DNA of 13,355 nt, from assembly GCA_041655035.1 (NCBI GenBank), contig JBAZCN010000088.1:1-13355 (forward strand). The letters run 5' to 3'. The notes under the pieces are model-generated. The model had not been told where the DNA came from. It was given only the letters and a program-made list of their open reading frames with translations, and did no database searches. The first letter of the stretch is position 1. Each line of letters opens with the position of its first letter. The stretch is from NAT127 sp041655035. Its GTDB lineage: Bacteria; Pseudomonadota; Gammaproteobacteria; Pseudomonadales; Porticoccaceae. Positions 6,623 to 13,250 of this stretch are shown here, one piece after another. Position numbers and translations under genes: made by a program.

Positions 6623-8031
6623 TGCTTGCCTCCCAGTAGGGTGTCCAGCTCGAGACGGGTGCCGTCGATGTCGGCGCGGGTATCGATGTCCTGTTGCAGA
6701 AAACCTTCGAGTCGCGGATAGAGCTGCACAGCGCGGTCGAGCTGCGGGTCGTGCCCGGGGCTGTAGGCGCCGACGCTGATCAGGTCGCGGTTGCGGTGAT
6801 AGCGGGAAAACAACTGCTTGAACTGTTGCGCGCTGCGGTACGCGGCGGGCGGCACGATGGCGGTCATGGCGCGGCTGATGGAGGCCTCGATGTCGATAGC
6901 CGGGTAGTGTCCGGCTTCCGCCAGGGTCCGCGACAGCACGATATGGCCGTCGAGAATGGCGCGCGCCGAGTCGGCGATCGGGTCCTGCTGGTCGTCGCCC
7001 TCCGCCAGCACGGTGTAGAAGGCGGTGATCGATCCGCTGCCGGGGTGGCTGTTGCCGGCCCGTTCCACCAGCGCCGGCAGCTTGGCGAACACCGAGGGCG
7101 GATAGCCCTTGGTGGCCGGGGGCTCGCCGATGGCCAGGGCGATCTCGCGCTGGGCCATGGCGTAGCGGGTCAGGGAGTCCATGATCAGCAGCACGTCGTG
7201 GCCGCTGTCGCGGAAGTCTTCCGCCAGCCGGGTGGCATAGGATGCCCCCTGGAGGCGCTGCAGGGGCGAGGTGTCGGCGGGGGCGGCGACCACCACCGAG
7301 CGCGCCAGGCCCTCGGGGCCGAGGATGTTGGCAATGAAATCCTGTACTTCGCGGCCGCGCTCGCCGATCAGGCCGACGACGATGACGTCGGCCTTGGTGA
7401 AGCGCGCCATCATCCCCAGCAGCATCGATTTGCCGACACCGGAGCCGGCGAACAGCCCCATGCGCTGGCCCCGGCCCACGCTCAGCAGGGCGTTGATGGC
7501 GCGGATGCCGACGTCGATCTGGGTGTCGATGGGCGCCCGCGACAGCGGGTTGATGGGCGGCGTGGCGAGCGGCGCGTGGGGGGCCTTGGACAGTGGCCCG
7601 CGGCCGTCCAGCGGGCGGCCGTTGCCGTCGACCACGCGGCCGAGCAGGCTGTCGCCGATGGGGAAGCGCCGGGCGCTGGTGTCGGCTTCGAGCGGGAACA
7701 CCCGCGCGCCGGGCACCAGGCCGCTGACTTCTTCGAGCGGCATCAGGTACAGCCGGTCGCCGGCGAAGCCCACCACCTCGGCCTCGGCGAAATGGGCCTG
7801 CGCGCCGATCGGCGACAGTTCGATACGGCAGCCGCTGCCCAGGGGCACCTGGATGCCCACCGCTTCCAGCACCAGCCCGGTGGCGCGGACGATGCGGCCG
7901 CTGGCCCGATAGCCAGGCAGGGCGCCCACCCGCTCGCTGATCAGCTGCAGGGCCTGGCGCCAGTTGCCCAGATGGTCGGTAGCGGGATGATCGATACCGA
8001 GCTGGCCGGCGGGTTGCGGCGCGGCGTTCAC
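6619..8031 (-). CDS. fliI: FliI, flagellar export ATPase
   Basis: This 470-residue protein is a hexameric ATPase related to the F1 beta subunit. With FliH and FliJ it energises loading and unfolding of export substrates at the gate. The Walker A loop is AGSGVGKS (195-202), the Walker B strand VLLIMDS (280-286) and the catalytic glutamate lies in LIGERGREV (221-229, E224). LTRYAMAQREIALAIGEPP (287-305) and KGYPPSVFAKLPALVERAG (308-326) are FliI/YscN signatures. The N-terminal part (20-115) holds the beta-barrel domain, and the C-terminal part (360-470) is helical. The start is GTG at 8031, overlapping the fliH stop as GTGA. The flagellar rather than virulence assignment rests on the neighbours. 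Confidence 0.97.
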   Translation of the reverse strand: MNAAPQPAGQLGIDHPATDHLGNWRQALQLISERVGALPGYRASGRIVRATGLVLEAVGIQVPLGSGCRIELSPIGAQAHFAEAEVVGFAGDRLYLMPLEEVSGLVPGARVFPLEADTSARRFPIGDSLLGRVVDGNGRPLDGRGPLSKAPHAPLATPPINPLSRAPIDTQIDVGIRAINALLSVGRGQRMGLFAGSGVGKSMLLGMMARFTKADVIVVGLIGERGREVQDFIANILGPEGLARSVVVAAPADTSPLQRLQGASYATRLAEDFRDSGHDVLLIMDSLTRYAMAQREIALAIGEPPATKGYPPSVFAKLPALVERAGNSHPGSGSITAFYTVLAEGDDQQDPIADSARAILDGHIVLSRTLAEAGHYPAIDIEASISRAMTAIVPPAAYRSAQQFKQLFSRYHRNRDLISVGAYSPGHDPQLDRAVQLYPRLEGFLQQDIDTRADIDGTRLELDTLLGGKQ

Positions 8032-8786
8032 TGGGCGCTGTCCTCGTCGGCGGGGTCGGCGTGGCGCCGCCGGATCTGCCCGCGAATGGCGCGCCAGCGG
8101 GACTCCCAGGTGGCGTCGAGTTCACCGCTGGGGCTGCTCACCCGACAGCCGCCGCGGGTGATCTGGTCGTCGGGCTGGAGGGTCCAGCCGGCGGCGGCGA
8201 ATTCCCCGCCGAGGTGTTCGCGGACGATGTTCAGGTCCTCGGGGTGCAGCCACAGCCGCGGTTTGCCGCTCAGGCTGGGTTCGTTGTGGAGCAGTTCGCG
8301 AACGATGTCGAGGATGATTTCGGGAGCGGCGTCGAGGCGGTCGCGGGCGAGTTGGCGGCCGGTGGCCAGGGCCAGGTTCACCAGGCCGTCGATGATCTCG
8401 CCGTCGAGGTTGTCGAGCGCCTGGGCAAACCGGGCCGCCAGCGGCTGGAGCGGAGCCACGGTATCGCCGAGGCGGGTTTCCAGTTCGCCGGCGGCCTGCT
8501 GCCGGCCCGCCGCGAGCCCCTCGGCATGGCCAGCGCTGCGGCCCGCGTCGAAGCCCTCCTGATAGCCCGCTTCACGGCCTTCGGCAAAACCGGCCTTGCG
8601 GCCTTCGCGGTGGCCGGCCTGGCGCGCCTCGGCGCGCAGCGCCTGGAGTTCCAGGTCCCAGCGCTCCTTGGCGCGGCGCGGTGCGGCCTGGTCGTCGGCG
8701 ACAGGCAACTGGCGGTGCAGTTTGTCCATCTGCCAGCGGCGCCAGTCGCCGCCGGCCAGCGAATCGGTGTGCCGCTCGTCAGACAT
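8028..8786 (-). CDS. fliH: FliH, negative regulator of the export ATPase
   Basis: The 252-residue protein dimerises, binds FliI and anchors it to FliN and FlhA. Two N-terminal tryptophans spaced as W-x2-W (W15, W18) match the pair used for docking to the C-ring and gate. Residues 58-94 form an unbroken run in which every fourth residue is glycine (58, 62, 66, 70, 74, 78, 82, 86, 90, 94), giving nine overlapping GxxxG motifs, the known FliH helix-helix element. The C-terminal half (about 130-225), with GRQLARDRLDAAPEIILDIV and RLWLHPEDLNIV, resembles V/F-type ATPase stalk subunits. The start at 8786 overlaps fliG by 8 bases, and the stop overlaps fliI. Confidence 0.95.
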   Translation of the reverse strand: MSDERHTDSLAGGDWRRWQMDKLHRQLPVADDQAAPRRAKERWDLELQALRAEARQAGHREGRKAGFAEGREAGYQEGFDAGRSAGHAEGLAAGRQQAAGELETRLGDTVAPLQPLAARFAQALDNLDGEIIDGLVNLALATGRQLARDRLDAAPEIILDIVRELLHNEPSLSGKPRLWLHPEDLNIVREHLGGEFAAAGWTLQPDDQITRGGCRVSSPSGELDATWESRWRAIRGQIRRRHADPADEDSAQ

Positions 8787-9789
8787 AGCTGTCGTCCCCC
8801 GAGCCGAGCACGATGTCGCCGGTGTCCGCCAGGCGGCGCGCTATCTGCAGAATGGCTTTCTGCTCGTTCTCGACCAGCGACAGGCGGATCGGGCCGCGGG
8901 CGTCCATTTCCTCGAGCAGCAGTTGCGCGGCGCGCTGCGACATATTGTTGGTAAAGCGCTGCACCAGGGCTTCCGGCGCGCCCTTGAGGGCGACCGCCAG
9001 GGCGTTGCTGTCGATCTCCCTGAGCAGCATCTTGATGGCGTGGTCGTCGACTTCCACCAGGTTCTCGAACAGGAACATCTGGTCGATGATCCGCTGGGCC
9101 AGATCTTCGCTGTAGCTGCGCACGGTTTCGATCACCGTTTCCTCGACGCTGGAATTCATCAGGTTGAGGATCTCGGCGGCGGTCTTCACGCCGCCCATCT
9201 TGCTGCGTTTGAGGTTCTGGCCGTCGAGCATGTTGCCGAGCACCTCGGTCAGCTCCTGCAACGCCGCCGGCTGGACGCCGCTGAAGGTGGCGATGCGCAG
9301 CACCACGTCGTTGCGCAGCTTGTCGTCGAACAGCTCGAGGATATCCGCGGCCTGGCCGCGCTCGAGGTGGACGAGAATGGTGGCGATGATCTGGGGGTGT
9401 TCGTCGCGGATCATTTCCGACACCGCCGAGGCCTCGATCAGGTTGAGCGTGTCGATGCCCGAACTGGCGTTGGACATGCCGGCGATGTCCTCCATCAGGC
9501 TGCCGGCGCGCTCGTTGCCGAGCACCTTGGTGAGCACCGCGCGAATATAGTCGTGGGAGCCGATGCCGAGCAGCGAGAAGCGCTCGGATTCCTGGTAGAA
9601 CTCGTTGAGCACCAGGTTGATTTCGCTGTGGGAAACATGGCCGATGGCGGCCATTTGCTGGCTCAGCTCCTGGATCTCGAGGGCGGTCAGGTGGCGCAGA
9701 ACCTCCGCCGCGCTATCTTCCTCGAGGCACAGCAGCAGGATGGAAGCCTTGCGCAAGCCGCTGTTCGAGGCCGGGCCCTGATCAATCAT
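8779..9789 (-). CDS. fliG: FliG, rotor switch protein
   Basis: The 336-residue protein contains the three FliG domains. The N-terminal domain (about 5-100) binds FliF. The middle domain carries the EHPQ motif (130-133) that contacts FliM. The C-terminal domain holds the torque helix. By alignment with E. coli, the charged residues that face MotA are kept as K269, R286, E293, E294 and R302, with glutamates in place of the two aspartates. The MFxF hinge is at 238-241 (MFLF), and the C-terminus GSGDDSYV matches the family's usual ending. The start ATG at 9789 overlaps the fliF stop by 8 bases, and the end overlaps fliH by 8. Charge polarity indicates a normal proton- or sodium-driven stator interaction; it does not tell which ion is used. 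Confidence 0.98.
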   Translation of the reverse strand: MIDQGPASNSGLRKASILLLCLEEDSAAEVLRHLTALEIQELSQQMAAIGHVSHSEINLVLNEFYQESERFSLLGIGSHDYIRAVLTKVLGNERAGSLMEDIAGMSNASSGIDTLNLIEASAVSEMIRDEHPQIIATILVHLERGQAADILELFDDKLRNDVVLRIATFSGVQPAALQELTEVLGNMLDGQNLKRSKMGGVKTAAEILNLMNSSVEETVIETVRSYSEDLAQRIIDQMFLFENLVEVDDHAIKMLLREIDSNALAVALKGAPEALVQRFTNNMSQRAAQLLLEEMDARGPIRLSLVENEQKAILQIARRLADTGDIVLGSGDDSYV

Positions 9790-11548
9790 TGTTGTTCATC
9801 CAGTTGCGTATCACGATGGCCATCAGCCGTGGGTCTTCCCGCGCCGCGTCGCGCACTTCCTTGATGGTCTGCTCGTAGTTCGAGGTGATGCGTCGGCGTT
9901 TGCGCTGGATGGCCGATTCCGTTGGGCCGTCGCCGGCGGGGTCGTCATCCCACTCCATCGCGCCGGCGGGGCCTGCCGCTGCGGCCGCCGCCGCGGCAGC
10001 GCCGGCCGCGAACGGCGGCTCCACCTGAGGCGCCACGGCATCGGGCTGGGCGAGATGGCGCCGCATCAGCGGCCGGATGATCAGCAGGTACAGGGCGAGG
10101 GCGAGCAGCGCGACCAGCAGGTAGCGGCCAAAAGCCGCGGCCAGGGCCAGCGCGTCGGGCGAAGTCCACCAGTTGGCCTGCTGGAGTTCCACAGGGCTGT
10201 AGTCGATGCTGAACGGGCTGTTGACCACTTCCAGTTCATCGCCGCGATCCGCGGAAAAGCCCATGGCCTGGCGCACCAGGCGGGTCACCTGCTCGAGCTC
10301 GGCATCGCTCAGCGGCGCACGCAGGGGCTCGCCCTCCTCGTCCTGGCTGTCGCGGTAGTTGACCACCACCGCCACCGACAGGCGGTCGATCTGGCCGCGC
10401 TGGTGCTGGATATGAGTGATGTTGCGATCGACCTCGTAATTGATCACGTTGTCGTTGCGGGCGCTGGCCTGGCGCTGGTCGGCCTGCTCGGCGCCGCCGG
10501 CGGTGCCGGTATCGGCGTCGGACGCCGGCGCCGGCTCCTGGTCCGGCGGGGTGTTGGTCAGGGCGCCGGGGATGCCCCGGGCCACCTCGTCGGCGCCGCT
10601 GTAGGACGAACTCTGCTGGAGGCTGCGCACCGCCGCCTCGTTGGGCGCCTGGTTGGGGCCATAGCGTTCGGAGGTCTCTTCGCGGCGGGCGAAGTCGATC
10701 TGCGCGGCCACCTGGATGCGCACATTGTGGGTGCCGAACAGGGGGAAAAGAATATTCTCGATGCGCTGCTGGTAGGTGCGCTCCACCTCCTGGGTGTAAG
10801 TGAGCTGGGCGCTGTCGAGGTCGTTGGGAGTGCCGCCGGTGCTGGACAGCAGGGTGCCGCTCTGGTTGACCACGGTGACGTTGTCGGCGGCGAGATCGGG
10901 GACGCTGCTCGCCACCAGGTGGGTGATCGCCGCGACCTGGCCTTCGCCGAGGGTGCGGCCGGGGTGCAGGCTGAGCACCACCGACGCCTTGGCCGGCTCG
11001 CGCTCGCGAACGAATACCGTGGGCTTGGCCAGGGCCAGGTGAACCCGCGCCTCGGACACCGGGCCCAGGGACTTGATCGAGCGGGCGAGTTCGCCTTCGA
11101 GGCCGCGCTGGAAGTGCACCTGTTCGTTGAACTGGCTGATGCCGAAGGCCTGGTTGTCCATCAGCTCGAGGCCCACGTTGCCACCCTGGGGCAGGCCCTG
11201 CTCGGCCAGTTGCAGGCGCAGTACGTGAACGCTCTCGCCGGGCACCATGATCAGCTGTCCGCCTTCGCCGAGTTGGTAGGGCACGTTGCGCTTGTCCAGT
11301 TCGGCGATGATGCGCCCGCCGTCGGCATCCGCCAGGTTGCTGAACAGCACCCGGTATTCGGGGCCACCGGCCCACATCAGCAGGGCGGCGATAAGGGCCA
11401 CGGCGGCGGCGCCGGCGACCAGCAGTGGCACCAGGGTATTGCCCCGCAGCCGGCTCTTGAGCCAGTCGGGGTTGAGGCGCGCGGGCTGGGCGTCGCCCTT
11501 GGCTGACCCCGGGCGCGTATTGTCGGCGGCGGATGTCGCGCTGCTCAT
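9782..11548 (-). CDS. fliF: FliF, MS-ring protein
   Basis: This 588-residue protein (from the start chosen here) forms the membrane ring on which the motor is built. The first membrane helix is at about residues 39-60. The ring-building domains follow, with EYRVLFSNLADADGGRI and VHLALAKPTVFVRE, both typical of FliF. A low-complexity D/P/G/A-rich loop occurs near the middle, then the second membrane helix (YLLVALLALALYLLIIRPL) and a cytoplasmic tail with a 9-alanine tract. The last 35 residues (DPRLMAIVIRNWMNN) are the FliG-binding peptide. Neither the ATG at 11548 nor the in-frame ATG at 11617 has a clear ribosome-binding site. The shorter form is preferred because its N-terminus (MSSATSA) looks like that of other FliF proteins. 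First gene of the long operon. Confidence 0.95.
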   Translation of the reverse strand: MSSATSAADNTRPGSAKGDAQPARLNPDWLKSRLRGNTLVPLLVAGAAAVALIAALLMWAGGPEYRVLFSNLADADGGRIIAELDKRNVPYQLGEGGQLIMVPGESVHVLRLQLAEQGLPQGGNVGLELMDNQAFGISQFNEQVHFQRGLEGELARSIKSLGPVSEARVHLALAKPTVFVREREPAKASVVLSLHPGRTLGEGQVAAITHLVASSVPDLAADNVTVVNQSGTLLSSTGGTPNDLDSAQLTYTQEVERTYQQRIENILFPLFGTHNVRIQVAAQIDFARREETSERYGPNQAPNEAAVRSLQQSSSYSGADEVARGIPGALTNTPPDQEPAPASDADTGTAGGAEQADQRQASARNDNVINYEVDRNITHIQHQRGQIDRLSVAVVVNYRDSQDEEGEPLRAPLSDAELEQVTRLVRQAMGFSADRGDELEVVNSPFSIDYSPVELQQANWWTSPDALALAAAFGRYLLVALLALALYLLIIRPLMRRHLAQPDAVAPQVEPPFAAGAAAAAAAAAGPAGAMEWDDDPAGDGPTESAIQRKRRRITSNYEQTIKEVRDAAREDPRLMAIVIRNWMNNND

Positions 11549-11822
11549 GGGCGCGCTGCCAGTGAACAGACCATCGATGCGCGGGCTATCAATGAGCTGA
11601 CAACCACAGGGCGGCATGTGGTGGCGGGTTGCCGGTGGCGGGCGCTTGCCGCTGTCGTGGTGGCCGGGCCGGAAGCTATCATCGTGGGAAACATCAAAGG
11701 CTCAGTTCATTCAAACAGGGTTGTTCACACTGTTGCGTATAGTGTCGGCCGCGCCGTGGACGGGGAGGCCACCAGTAGAGCTGGACAATGCAGAACTGTC
11801 GGTGGAGCTGTCACGAACCGGC

Positions 11823-11851
11823 ATTATGGGCAGCGCCGACAAGCAGGTAAG
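11823..11851 (-). promoter_or_regulatory. Candidate sigma-70-type promoter for fliFGHIJK
   Basis: On the minus strand CATAAT (11823-11828, five of six to the -10 consensus) lies 17 bases after CTTACC (11846-11851, a poor -35). A weak -35 next to an activator site is typical of FlhDC-dependent promoters, and the candidate FlhDC site begins in the same bases. The resulting leader to the fliF ATG would be about 265 bases, which is long; I see no other obvious promoter or small gene within it (11549-11815). Confidence 0.4.
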
Positions 11852-11889
11852 GGCAGAAAAGCCGGCTTTTTTGCCGCTAATTAGCCGTT
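11849..11889. promoter_or_regulatory. Candidate FlhDC operator between fliF and fliE
   Basis: Known FlhDC sites are two inverted boxes of the form AA-Y-G-S-N2-N-AAATA-R-CG separated by 10-12 bases. Here the right box CGCTAATTAGCCGTT (11875-11889) matches the inverted consensus at all but one informative position. The left box AAGGGCAGAAAAGCC (11849-11863) matches about nine of thirteen. The spacer is 11 bases. The site lies between a -10-like element pointing to fliF and a -35-like TTGACG (11889-11894) pointing to fliE, as expected for a shared divergent activator site. The match was made by eye against a remembered consensus. Confidence 0.5.
11852..11875. repeat. Near-perfect 24-base palindrome in the divergent control region
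   Basis: The left half GGCAGAAAAGCC and right half GGCTTTTTTGCC are reverse complements except at one position. It overlaps the left FlhDC-like box and the spacer. It could be a separate dimeric operator or simply part of the FlhDC site. No T-run beyond the right arm supports a terminator. Confidence 0.6.
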
Positions 11890-11915
11890 TGACGGAGGGA
11901 TGCCACTGGTAACCT
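11889..11915 (+). promoter_or_regulatory. Weak candidate promoter for fliE
   Basis: TTGACG (11889-11894) matches the -35 consensus at five of six bases and directly follows the FlhDC-like site. The best -10 is TAACCT (11910-11915), only three of six and with a 15-base spacer. Transcription would start near 11922, leaving a leader of about 40 bases with the strong ribosome-binding site. Confidence 0.3.
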
Positions 11916-11962
11916 GCCCAAACGTCAACAGACCCCAGGCTTTATTATTCGAGGAGGTGGGA

Positions 11963-12292
11963 ATGGCAACGCCGGCGATCCAGTCCGTTGTGCAACATAT
12001 GCAAGCCATGGCCGTGCAGGCCGCGGGGGAAGCCGCCAAGGGCCAGAACATTGCCACCACCGTGGGCAAGGGCGGTTTTGCCGCCGAGCTGCACGCCTCC
12101 ATAGGCCGCATCAGCCAGCTCCAGACCCAGGCCCGCGCCCAGGCCCGCGCTTTCGAGGCCGGCGACGACAGCGTCGCCCTCAATGATGTGATGATCGATC
12201 TGCAGAAGGCGAGCGTCGCCTTCCAGATGGGTGTGCAGGTGCGCAATCGCCTGGTCAGCGCCTATCGGGATATCATGAATATGCAGGTGTGA
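11963..12292 (+). CDS. fliE: FliE, MS-ring/rod junction protein
   Basis: This 109-residue protein has normal FliE size. FliE is the first exported subunit and joins the MS ring and export gate to the proximal rod. The C-terminal half is the conserved family part: NDVMIDLQKASVAFQMGVQV (residues 74-93) and VRNRLVSAYRDIMNMQV, the hallmark ending. The start is the ATG at 11963, because GAGGAGG sits 5 bases before it (11951-11957); the ORF is open to 11900 but the extra residues are not FliE-like. As in E. coli, it stands alone and is transcribed away from fliF. It ends before a terminator-like hairpin shared with flaG. Confidence 0.97.
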   Translation: MATPAIQSVVQHMQAMAVQAAGEAAKGQNIATTVGKGGFAAELHASIGRISQLQTQARAQARAFEAGDDSVALNDVMIDLQKASVAFQMGVQVRNRLVSAYRDIMNMQV

Positions 12293-12310
12293 GCCGCCTG
12301 CCACCTGTTC

Positions 12311-12343
12311 CGGGTCTCCGGCTCCACGCGGAGCCTAGACCCG
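12311..12343. terminator. Bidirectional terminator-like hairpin between fliE and flaG
   Basis: The arms are CGGGTCT (12311-12317) plus GGCTCC (12320-12325), pairing with GGAGCC (12330-12335) plus AGACCCG (12337-12343), around a 4-base loop and a small bulge. It lies between two convergent genes, 18 bases after the fliE stop and 6 before the flaG stop codon. There is only a weak T-rich stretch on the plus side (tattct) and none on the minus side, so termination strength is uncertain. Confidence 0.65.
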
Positions 12344-12349
12344 GTATTC

Positions 12350-12700
12350 TCAAGCTTCCTGGCTGATCAGCCGGCCGACGATGTCGTCCAGCCGTTCGGC
12401 AATGCGCAGCACTTCTTCCGTCGGAATCTGGCGGATCACCTCACCGCTTTCGACATCGATGATGCGGGTGACCACCCGCGAGGCGTTGGTATCGAGGTCG
12501 AATTCGACACCATAGGGCCGCATCGCCCCATTGATGCGCTGGATCGGCTCCACCAGGTCGGCGGTGCCAACCGGGGACTGGCCGGGATCGGGAGCTTCCG
12601 GCAGATGGCGAAGAATCTTGTCCACTCTCTGGCGCTGGGCGACGTCGAGCGAGGCAGTGCCTTGCTGGCTGGCGGTCAGGGTGGTGAGCGGTGTTGTCAT
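12350..12700 (-). CDS. flaG: FlaG-family flagellar protein
   Basis: The 116-residue protein has a variable N-terminal half and a conserved C-terminal FlaG domain: GVEFDLDTNASRVVTRIIDV (64-83), then SGEVIRQIPTEEVLRIAERL (85-104). In Pseudomonas, Vibrio and Campylobacter FlaG is encoded next to flagellin or fliD and influences filament length; its exact action is not settled. Here it sits instead next to fliE, and no flagellin or fliD gene is in the window. The start ATG at 12700 has AAGGA upstream. A strong FliA-type promoter lies just before it, so it should be expressed late, with filament genes, and not with the fliF operon. Confidence 0.92.
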   Translation of the reverse strand: MTTPLTTLTASQQGTASLDVAQRQRVDKILRHLPEAPDPGQSPVGTADLVEPIQRINGAMRPYGVEFDLDTNASRVVTRIIDVESGEVIRQIPTEEVLRIAERLDDIVGRLISQEA

Positions 12701-12734
12701 AGTGGGCGTCCTTGATCATCCGACTTTAATTCCT

Positions 12735-12761
12735 GTATCGGCAACCGCTCGGGAGACTTGA
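12735..12761 (-). promoter_or_regulatory. FliA (sigma-28) promoter for flaG
   Basis: On the minus strand TCAAGTCT (12754-12761) is followed after exactly 11 bases by GCCGATAC (12735-12742). The sigma-28 consensus is TAAAGTTT (or TCAAGT in Pseudomonas), 11 bases, GCCGATAA. The -10 octamer matches at seven of eight positions. Transcription should begin near 12728, giving a leader of about 27 bases that includes the flaG ribosome-binding site. Confidence 0.85.
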
Positions 12762-13135
12762 GTGCTGTTCGACGGAGCCACATCAGGCGCCAGGGAATAA
12801 CGCAGACCACATTGTCGTTTCCCCAGGGTCTGTTTGACGCTGCACCGGGCAGGCAAGAGCAGCTATGCATCGCCGCGTGGTTAAAATCATCGGCGCGCCG
12901 CCGGTGGAAGTGCATATTTAGGGGCAACGACGAGCGGGCATAGGGTGTGCTGAGGAACGAAGCGCACCAGCGGGATGGATCGACATGCTGGGTGTTCCTT
13001 TCTTTGTTCGATAACCAAAGCTGGCGGCATTCCCGCGGGAGCTGAGGCGGGGCGGTTGCAAGCCTGCCCCTTGGCAACCTGGCTTAATAGCGCCATGATC
13101 TCCCCACCGCCAACGGATGGCGGCCATGCACCGAC
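12762..13135. other. Non-coding stretch between flaG promoter and the Rpn-type gene
   Basis: I see no convincing gene here. Short ORFs on both strands have no recognisable content and lack consistent ribosome-binding sites. The only clear structure is the REP-like element at 12938-12970. GGTTGC (13054-13059) and GCAACC (13074-13079) form a weak inverted repeat before the Rpn-type gene, with a TAATAG -10-like sequence at 13085-13090 but no properly spaced -35. Confidence 0.6.
12938..12970 (-). repeat. REP-like hairpin element e, degenerate copy
   Basis: The stem arms are GGTGTGC (12944-12950) and GCGCACC (12962-12968), with an 11-base loop, in the same orientation as the element at 42-74. Similarity continues past the hairpin: GCTGGGTGTTCC (about 12987-12998) corresponds to GTTTGGGTATTCC at 79-91. 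The inverted second hairpin seen in the left-end units is missing, so this looks like a decayed or half copy of the same composite repeat. Confidence 0.75.
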
Positions 13136-13148
13136 AAGGAGGTTGCCG

Positions 13149-13250
13149 ATGTCCGATACCCTGCTCGACCCCAAGAACGATTTCGTCTTCAAACGCCTGT
13201 TCGCCGCCTCGCCCGAGCTGCTCGCCGACTGTAGTGGCTTAATGATTTAG
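13149..13250 (+). pseudogene. Truncated Rpn/PD-(D/E)XK nuclease family gene, interrupted by an IS
   Basis: The first 28 codons read MSDTLLDPKNDFVFKRLFAA and continue SPELLADC. This DPKNDFVFKRLF opening is typical of the Rpn / PDDEXK_2 'recombination-promoting nuclease or putative transposase' family, whose members are about 300 residues and would next carry the catalytic D and E-x-K residues. A strong AAGGAGG (13136-13142) six bases ahead of the ATG supports the start. The remaining five codons and the stop belong to the IS end that begins at about 13230, so no nuclease domain is made unless the rest of the gene resumes beyond the element. Identification rests on a short N-terminus only. Confidence 0.75.

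Noticed and set aside
690..11506. Very long plus-strand ORFs opposite the fli genes (for example 690-2288, 3143-4606, 6694-8562 and 10055-11506)
   Set aside because: High GC makes stops rare in the opposite frames. The proteins are rich in H, R, G and Q without recognisable domains, and each lies antisense to a well conserved flagellar gene.
11627..11655. Sigma-54 promoter (TGGC...TTGCC) upstream of fliE
   Set aside because: The GG and GC elements are one base too close and the inner consensus is missing; the TGGCGGG matches reflect simple GC-rich repetition.
11835..11842. GCCGACAA as a FliA -10 for fliE
   Set aside because: Seven of eight bases match, but nothing like TCAAGT or TAAA lies 11 bases upstream, unlike the clear flaG promoter.
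11852..11880. Intrinsic terminator formed by AAAAGCCGGCTTTT plus T-rich DNA
   Set aside because: The T-run is part of the palindrome's own arm, and no T-tract follows the hairpin; no gene ends just upstream on the plus strand.
12865..12921. Possible 18-residue peptide (MHRRVVKIIGAPPVEVHI)
   Set aside because: It is very short, has no good ribosome-binding site and matches nothing I recognise; it is expected by chance.
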